Shown here: positions 57,168-62,259 of the stretch, piece after piece
Numbering within the stretch: position 1 is the first letter of the stretch
How the letters are laid out: the number at the start of each line of letters is the position of its first letter
Virus record (IMG/VR): IMGVR_UViG_3300013132_000055
Coordinates: 1-62,259 of that record
DNA from: a virus
Strand: one strand, 5' to 3'
Length of the DNA: 62,259 nucleotides
Made by a program: the position numbers and the translations under genes
The notes under the pieces: model-generated
Seen by the model: the letters and a program-made list of their open reading frames with translations, nothing else
Database searches by the model: none
What the model was told of the DNA's origin: nothing

Positions 57168-59048
57168 ATGGCATTCCAACTCAGCCCAGGCGTGAATGTG
57201 ACCGAGCGGGACCTCACGACGATTGTTCCCGCCGTCGCCACCACCAATGCGGGTATCGTGGGTCTCTTCAACTGGGGTCCCTGCAACAAGCGGATCCTCG
57301 TTGACAGCGAGAACAACCTCGTTCAACTTTTTGGCGCACCCGATGACAATGTCGCCGAGTGGTGGTTCCCCGCCGCAAACTTTCTTGGCTACGGCAACAA
57401 CCTTCAGGTGGTCCGTGCCACGATCAACGGCATGATCAATGCTAATGGCAGGGGCTTCACGGGAGGCACGGCGGATAACTCCGACGATGCCTTGGTCGAG
57501 AACGATGACAAGGTCGAATTCGTGACCGTGGACAACATGGGATCGTTCATCGCCCGTTATCCAGGTGCCCTCGGCAATAGCCTTGAGGTGCAGATCTGCG
57601 GTTCGTTGTCCCTTACCGCCGTGTCCAACATCACGGGTGGCTTCACCGCTTACGGTGCCGACTTTGAGGATTGGACCTATGCAACCCAGTTCGATTCCCG
57701 CCCGACCTCCACCTCGTTCATCGAAGGCATCGGTGGTTCGGGTGACGAGTTCCACGCCGTGGTCATCGACCGCAAGGGTCTGATCTCGGGCACCCGTGGC
57801 GAGATTCTTGAGAAGTTCCAAGGCATGTCGTTCCTGCCGAATGTCACCGATTCCCTCGGCAACAGCATGTACTATGTGGACAAGATCAATCGTGAGTCCA
57901 AGTACATCTTCGCCATTGAGAAGTCTGGAGCGAACGACTACGACGATCTCTTCCTCGGTGGCACGGGCCCATGGGGCAACACCGCAGTCAAGACTTGGTA
58001 CTTGGCGGGTTCTCTCAGCACCACCTCGGGTATCACGGCATCGAATGTCTCGTTCGGTGTCGGCGTGTGGCAACTCGGTGCGGGTTCGGACGGTCTGACC
58101 GCCGAGCAGACGGAGTACCTCAAGATCGCCTTCGGTCAGGATTCCGATGCGGATCCCGAGGGATATCGCCTCTTTGAGGATGCGGAGACCGTGGATGTCA
58201 ACCTCCTCATCGGTGGCCCTGACAGGAGTTTTACCCCTTCGACCGACCTCACCACGGGTCTCACGGGCTTCGTTGCCCCCCTCATCAAGGACATCGTGGA
58301 TGCCCGCAAGGACTGCGTTGCCTTCTTCTCGGTTCCGAACAAGGACCCGAATGAGACGGATCAGCGCAAGTTGGACCGTGCGATCCAATACCGCAACAAC
58401 ATCGGCTCGTCCTCGTACTGCGTGATCGACTCGGGTTACAAGTACCAGTACGACATTTACAACGACAAGTACCGTTGGGTGCCGCTGAACGCCGACATCG
58501 CAGGTCTCTGCGCTCGTTCGGATGTGAACTTCGACCCGTGGTATAGCCCCGCAGGTTTCAACCGTGGTCAGATCCGTGGCGTGGTCAAGTTGTCCTTCCA
58601 ACCCCGTCAGGCAGCAAGGGATAGCCTCTATAAGAGCGGCATCAATCCCGTTGCCACCTTCTCGGGAGAGGGCACCGTCCTCTACGGCGACAAGACCGCC
58701 CTCGCCAAGCCCTCGGCATTCGACCGCATCAATGTGCGCCGTCTGTTCATCGTGCTTGAGAAGGCAATCTCGACGGCATCGAAGTACAGCCTGTTTGAGT
58801 TCAACGATGCCTTCACCCGTGCGCAGTTCCGCTCGCTTGTCGAGCCGTTCCTCCGTGATGTTCAGGCTCGCCGTGGCATCTTCGACTTCAAGGTCGTGTG
58901 CGACGAGAAGAACAACACCCCCGAGGTGATCGACAGCAACAGGTTCGTCGCCGACATCTACATCAAGCCGAACCGCAGCATCAACTTCATTCAGTTGAAC
59001 TTCATCGCCACCAAGACGGGCGTGAACTTCAGCGAGGTCGGTGCCTGA
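57168..59048 (+). CDS. gp18: Tail sheath protein gp18
   Basis: A 626-aa protein (T4 gp18 659). LSPGVNVTERDLTTIVPAVA, then VGLFNWGPCNKRILVDSENN, LVQLFGAPD and YGNNLQVVRATI are the conserved start; PRQAARDSLYKSGINPVATF, VLYGDKTAL and FDRINVRRLFIVLEKAIST the conserved C-terminal domain. The hypervariable outer domain lies about 110-420. It is the contractile sheath subunit. AAGGAGAG precedes ATG. An antisense open frame covers the whole gene but follows codon bias only. Confidence 0.95.
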   Translation: MAFQLSPGVNVTERDLTTIVPAVATTNAGIVGLFNWGPCNKRILVDSENNLVQLFGAPDDNVAEWWFPAANFLGYGNNLQVVRATINGMINANGRGFTGGTADNSDDALVENDDKVEFVTVDNMGSFIARYPGALGNSLEVQICGSLSLTAVSNITGGFTAYGADFEDWTYATQFDSRPTSTSFIEGIGGSGDEFHAVVIDRKGLISGTRGEILEKFQGMSFLPNVTDSLGNSMYYVDKINRESKYIFAIEKSGANDYDDLFLGGTGPWGNTAVKTWYLAGSLSTTSGITASNVSFGVGVWQLGAGSDGLTAEQTEYLKIAFGQDSDADPEGYRLFEDAETVDVNLLIGGPDRSFTPSTDLTTGLTGFVAPLIKDIVDARKDCVAFFSVPNKDPNETDQRKLDRAIQYRNNIGSSSYCVIDSGYKYQYDIYNDKYRWVPLNADIAGLCARSDVNFDPWYSPAGFNRGQIRGVVKLSFQPRQAARDSLYKSGINPVATFSGEGTVLYGDKTALAKPSAFDRINVRRLFIVLEKAISTASKYSLFEFNDAFTRAQFRSLVEPFLRDVQARRGIFDFKVVCDEKNNTPEVIDSNRFVADIYIKPNRSINFIQLNFIATKTGVNFSEVGA

Positions 59049-59092
59049 TCGTGATGATGGAAACCCCGATACATAAGGAGAAGGAGTCCTAA

Positions 59093-59719
59093 ATGTCACA
59101 GTTCAGCATCGATGCGTTCCGTGCGAACCTCATCAACGGTCTTGCGAGGAACAACCTGTTCCTCGTCCAAGGCAACTTCCCAGGCGGCGGAACCAACGCC
59201 ATTCAAGGTGCGGCTGCGGTTGCAGGTGCCCTCTTCGGAGGATCCGTGGCGGGTGCAATCACGAATGTCGCTGCCGCCGTGGGCGGCGGAAACCCGAGTT
59301 CGCAGATTTCGTTCCTTTGCAAGTCCTCAAGGATCCCGTCCTCGACCATTGCAACGAACCAAGCGTTCTACATGGGTCGCCCGTTCAAGTATCCAGGTGA
59401 CAAGATGTTCAACGATTGGGGCATGAGCGTCTACAACGACGGCACCTACGGTCTCCGCAAGTCCTTTGAGGCTTGGATGAACCTGATGAACACCAACAGG
59501 ACCAATGTCGGTCCCAACGGTGTCAGCGGGTACATGACCGATTGGACCGTCACGCCCCTCACCCGTGAAGGCAATCCCATCGCCCGATACAAGTTGATCG
59601 GTTGTTGGCCCACCACAATTGCCGAGACCACTCTCGACATGGGTGCGCAGTCCGAACCATCGACTTTCGATGTGACGATTGCGTATCAGTACTTTGAAGT
59701 CGAAGGCGTGACCACCTGA
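59093..59719 (+). CDS. gp19: Tail tube protein gp19
   Basis: A 208-aa protein (T4 gp19 163). FRANLINGLARNNLFLVQGN, LCKSSRIPSSTIATNQAFYM, GRPFKYPGDK and FNDWGMSVYND match the tube fold. A Gly/Ala-rich segment (about 40-65, AAAVAGALFGGSVAGAI) is an extra loop relative to T4. AAGGAGTCCTAA precedes ATG 59093. It polymerises on gp54 around the tape measure. Confidence 0.93.
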   Translation: MSQFSIDAFRANLINGLARNNLFLVQGNFPGGGTNAIQGAAAVAGALFGGSVAGAITNVAAAVGGGNPSSQISFLCKSSRIPSSTIATNQAFYMGRPFKYPGDKMFNDWGMSVYNDGTYGLRKSFEAWMNLMNTNRTNVGPNGVSGYMTDWTVTPLTREGNPIARYKLIGCWPTTIAETTLDMGAQSEPSTFDVTIAYQYFEVEGVTT

Positions 59720-59747
59720 CATCAGGTAGACGAGGGAACTATACATC

Positions 59748-61250
59748 ATGGCACTCTTTGGCTTTGACTTAGGTCGCAGCAAGAAACAGAAAAAGCAGGA
59801 CAAGGCTCTGAAGTCGTTTGTCGTTCCGACATTCGATGACGGAGCCATTCCTGTTGAAGCGGGCGGCTTCTACGGTCAGTACATCGACCTCGACGGCACC
59901 GTCCGCAACGACTTTGAACTCACGATGAAGTACCGTGAGATGGCACAGGATCCGATTGTCGAGGTGGCGGTCGATGACATCGTCAACGAATCGATCATCA
60001 TGGGCGAGAAGAAGTCCCCCGTGAAGATCCTTCTCGACAGGCTTGAGGAGAGCGATGGTGTCAAGCAGAAGATCCATGAGGAGTTCAGGAACCTCCTGAG
60101 GGTCATGCAGTTTGAGACCAAGGGAGCGGAGATCTTCCGTCGATGGTATGTCGATGGAAAGATCTTCTTCCACCTCATCATCGATGAGGAGAACCCGCAG
60201 AAGGGCATCCTTGAACTCCGCTATGTGGATCCGATGAACATCCAGAAGATCCGTGAGTACACCAAGGAGACCCTGAAGAACGGCACCAAGATCATCACGG
60301 GATACAAGGACTTCTACCTGTACAACAAGGACAATCCCCGTGCGGGTGGTAATGCTGCGGGTATCAAGATCAGCGAGGATGCGATTGCATTCTGCTCATC
60401 GGGTCTGATGGACAGCCGCTACAAGCGAACGGTCGGCTTCCTGCACAAGGCGATCAAGCCGCTCAATCAACTCCGCATGTTGGAAGATGCCATCGTCATC
60501 TACCGCATCAGCCGTGCGCCTGAACGCCGCATCTTCTACATCGATGTCGGAAACCTCCCCAAGACCAAGGCGGAGCAGTATGTCAAGGACCTGATGAACC
60601 GCTACCGCAACCGCCTCGTCTACGATGCGAACACGGGCGAGGTCAGGGATGACAAGAAGTTCATGTCCATGCTTGAGGACTACTGGCTCCCACGCCGTGA
60701 AGGTAGCCGTGGTACCGAGATCACCACCCTACAGGGCGGTCAGAACCTCGGCGAACTCACCGATGTCATCTACTTTCAGAAGAAGGTCTACAGGGCACTT
60801 TCGGTGCCCTCAAGCCGTCTTGAGCAGGACAAGCAGTTCATGCTCGGTCGAAGCACCGAGATCACCCGTGACGAGGTCAGGTTCACGAAGTTCGTCCACA
60901 GGCTCCGCACCAAGTTCAGCGAACTGTTCTTCGACATCCTGCGGAAGCAACTGATCCTCAAGAAGGTCATCACCGCCGACGAATGGCCTGAGATGAAGGA
61001 ATCGATCTACTTCGACTTCCTCAAGGACAACCTGTTCACCGAACTCAAGAACGCCGAACTGCGGAGGCAGCAGGTCGAGGAGTTGGGGAACATAAAACCA
61101 TACATAGGTAAGTACTACAGCCATGAGTGGGTGCGCAGGAATGTCCTCGGCTTCTCTGAAGCGGACATGAAGACGATGGATCGTGAGATTGAGAAGGAAC
61201 GGAACGCAGGAAAGATCGAACCCGACAACTCGCAGTTCGGTCTTGCCTAA
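59748..61250 (+). CDS. gp20: Portal vertex protein gp20
   Basis: A 500-aa protein (T4 gp20 524). GFYGQYIDLDGTVRNDFELT, YREMAQDPIVEVAVDDIVNE, SPVKILLDRLE, FETKGAEIFRRWYVDGKIF, YVDPMNIQKIRE, APERRIFYIDVGNLPK and RREGSRGTEITTLQGGQNLG are family blocks. It is the dodecameric portal that nucleates head assembly and binds gp17. The C-terminus ends IEPDNSQFGLA. Confidence 0.95.
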   Translation: MALFGFDLGRSKKQKKQDKALKSFVVPTFDDGAIPVEAGGFYGQYIDLDGTVRNDFELTMKYREMAQDPIVEVAVDDIVNESIIMGEKKSPVKILLDRLEESDGVKQKIHEEFRNLLRVMQFETKGAEIFRRWYVDGKIFFHLIIDEENPQKGILELRYVDPMNIQKIREYTKETLKNGTKIITGYKDFYLYNKDNPRAGGNAAGIKISEDAIAFCSSGLMDSRYKRTVGFLHKAIKPLNQLRMLEDAIVIYRISRAPERRIFYIDVGNLPKTKAEQYVKDLMNRYRNRLVYDANTGEVRDDKKFMSMLEDYWLPRREGSRGTEITTLQGGQNLGELTDVIYFQKKVYRALSVPSSRLEQDKQFMLGRSTEITRDEVRFTKFVHRLRTKFSELFFDILRKQLILKKVITADEWPEMKESIYFDFLKDNLFTELKNAELRRQQVEELGNIKPYIGKYYSHEWVRRNVLGFSEADMKTMDREIEKERNAGKIEPDNSQFGLA

Positions 61251-61258
61251 GGGAGAAG

Positions 61259-61987
61259 ATGGAAAAGAGCCGCATCAGGAACGCCATCGACAGCCTCGTT
61301 GGGAAGGATGCCTCGGGATTCAGGGGCTCCGTCCGCACCGAGTTGCTTTCCCGTGTCCACGGCATCTTCGACTCGCTCAAGGGGCAACTCTCTCGGGACA
61401 TCATCTCGGAGAACCTACCTGGCGCACCTTCCGCACCCCCCGTCACGAAGCCCATCAAGGCGGGAGACCTCAAGATCGTCCCCACCGCCGCAGGTGCCGC
61501 CAAGGATGACATGTCGCTCGACCCGAACTTTGAGAAGGAGTTCTACCAATCCTCCTCGGACTACAAGGGTCAGAAGATCACCGTCAAGCAACTAGGCACG
61601 GGTTTCGGCAAGCCCGTCAGGATCTACATCAACGACCGCAGGTGGGAGTTCTTCCCAGGTCCGAAGGTCGGCATCAAGGCTGCGAAGGACTACATCGACG
61701 GCATGGTGAAGGATGTCAAGAAGGATCCGCAACTCGCCGCAGCGATGACTGCGCAGATCGCCAAGGACAAGGCTGCGGGTGTCTCGACCGTCGCAGCCCC
61801 CGTCGATGCGGGCAAGCCGAACGAGGTCGCCGATGCGAACCTCAAGCAGAAGGAACTTGAGACGGGTCAACCCGCAGGTGGCAAGAAGCCTCCGCAGAAG
61901 GCACCCGTCCCACCGAAGCCGAAGGCGGCTTCCAAGCCACCTGCTCCACCCAAGCCAAAGCCAAGCAAAGAGGTCAAGCCAAAATGA
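61259..61987 (+). CDS. Protein of unknown function between portal and window end, possible prohead core component
   Basis: A 242-aa protein starting MEKSRIRNAIDSLVGKDASG. The N-terminal half is helical (VRTELLSRVHGIFDSLKGQL), the middle contains GQKITVKQLGTGFGKPVRIY with WEFFPGPKVGIKAAKDYIDG, and the C-terminus is a long Lys/Pro/Ala-rich tail (KPPQKAPVPPKPKAASKPPA). In T4 the genes after gp20 encode prohead core components (gp67, gp68) and protease gp21; this could be a core/scaffold equivalent, but I see no direct similarity. The stop overlaps the next start by 4 bp (ATGA). Confidence 0.65.
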   Translation: MEKSRIRNAIDSLVGKDASGFRGSVRTELLSRVHGIFDSLKGQLSRDIISENLPGAPSAPPVTKPIKAGDLKIVPTAAGAAKDDMSLDPNFEKEFYQSSSDYKGQKITVKQLGTGFGKPVRIYINDRRWEFFPGPKVGIKAAKDYIDGMVKDVKKDPQLAAAMTAQIAKDKAAGVSTVAAPVDAGKPNEVADANLKQKELETGQPAGGKKPPQKAPVPPKPKAASKPPAPPKPKPSKEVKPK

Positions 61988-62259
61988 GTAGCAAGAATCA
62001 AATCAACGACATCCAAGAAAGTAGTTTTCGTATCCTTATCAAGTCCAGAGAGGGTAACGAAGTGGAGCACATCTTTCGACTCTCGTCTAAAAAAGAGGCT
62101 CAAGACTATGTAAATATGGAAAAGAAGGCTTGGTCAAAGGAGATTGCTTCTGAAGGAAAGAAACGACAAGATGTCGTTTCGTGGAAAATTGTAGATTCTC
62201 TAGAGAGCCCAACCCACTCCTTTAGTAAGGGAAAGTTGATTCCTAACGCTTATTACAAA
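61984..62259 (+). CDS. Hypothetical protein, 3' end outside the window
   Basis: An open frame of 92 codons starts at ATG 61984, overlapping the previous stop, and runs off the window. The visible part reads MSSKNQINDIQESSFRILIK, then KSREGNEVEHIFRLSSKKEA, and QDVVSWKIVDS. I do not recognise it. GC is about 42% and codons such as TCT, CTA, AAA and GAA dominate, in clear contrast to the genes upstream. This suggests a recently acquired gene or the edge of a differently composed region. Confidence 0.6.
   Translation, partial: MSSKNQINDIQESSFRILIKSREGNEVEHIFRLSSKKEAQDYVNMEKKAWSKEIASEGKKRQDVVSWKIVDSLESPTHSFSKGKLIPNAYYK

Noticed and set aside
57147-59099. Long antisense open frame opposite the sheath gene
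   Set aside because: It mirrors gp18 codon bias (few stop codons on the opposite strand at high GC), has no ribosome site and no recognisable protein pattern. The same applies to long antisense frames opposite the fibres (43415-45199, 48703-50514).
1-62259. tRNA genes, CRISPR arrays, insertion sequences, integrase or attachment sites
   Set aside because: I found no cloverleaf-like sequence, spaced repeats with spacers, transposase motifs or recombinase genes. A tRNA scan would be decisive.

Overview
This window is a contiguous piece of the genome of a T4-like contractile-tailed phage (a myovirus). It carries the T4 core set in recognisable order: recombination and replication factors (gp46, gp47, UvsW, UvsY, gp32), the late-transcription pair (gp55 sigma factor and a gp33-like co-activator), baseplate, neck, terminase, sheath, tube and portal genes. 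The protein types (MGME1-like PD-(D/E)XK nuclease, RuvC-like resolvase, Sm-like proteins, DUF6433, DUF4815-type giant baseplate protein, collagen-like fibres) and the late-promoter motif CTAAATA resemble T4-like phages of aquatic bacteria. GC is about 57-60% by eye, much higher than classical cyanophages or pelagiphages. The host cannot be read from the sequence. I see no tRNA, CRISPR, integrase, transposase or photosynthesis gene.

Layout. 1-3.7 kb: tail-fibre or decoration-type structural genes, including a collagen-repeat fibre and a cysteine-rich protein. 3.75-5.7 kb: a monomeric B12-dependent (class II) ribonucleotide reductase. 5.7-7.1 kb: small proteins, some membrane-bound. 7.1-17.7 kb: DNA metabolism on both strands (gp46 +; gp47, gp55, UvsY and UvsW -; RuvC-like, PD-(D/E)XK nuclease, gp33 and gp32 +). 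The only non-coding stretch above 300 bp (10962-11331) is AT-rich and packed with palindromes and iteron-like repeats. 17.9-23.8 kb (-): tape measure, gp26 with a probable -1 frameshift partner, gp54, gp2-like and gp4. From 23.8 kb to the end (+): gp48, gp53, gp27, gp5, PAAR tip, a membrane GAF-like protein, gp25, gp6, a gp7-position protein, gp8, a 1647-aa baseplate/fibre protein, two large fibres flanking a glycosyltransferase, then gp13, gp14, gp15, gp16, gp17, gp18, gp19, gp20, and two uncharacterised genes, the last cut by the window end.

How it works together. gp55 and gp33 should direct RNA polymerase to the CTAAATA late promoters, which sit before structural operons on both strands and often share bases with the stop codon of the previous gene. 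gp46/47, UvsW, UvsY, gp32, the RuvC-like resolvase and the nuclease form the recombination-dependent replication module; the class II reductase supplies dNTPs. The structural block builds the baseplate hub and wedge, spike, tail, neck and DNA-packaging motor.

The most unusual signals are: a T TTT TTC slippery site that would fuse gp26 to the small ORF before the tape measure (analogous to lambda G/GT); a gp4 gene whose conserved N-terminus can only start at an ATA codon with a good ribosome binding site; several promoters placed so close to start codons that leaderless mRNAs are predicted; near-total absence by eye of the palindromes AGCT, ACGT, CCGG and CGCG; and the repeat-rich 370-bp region upstream of gp55.
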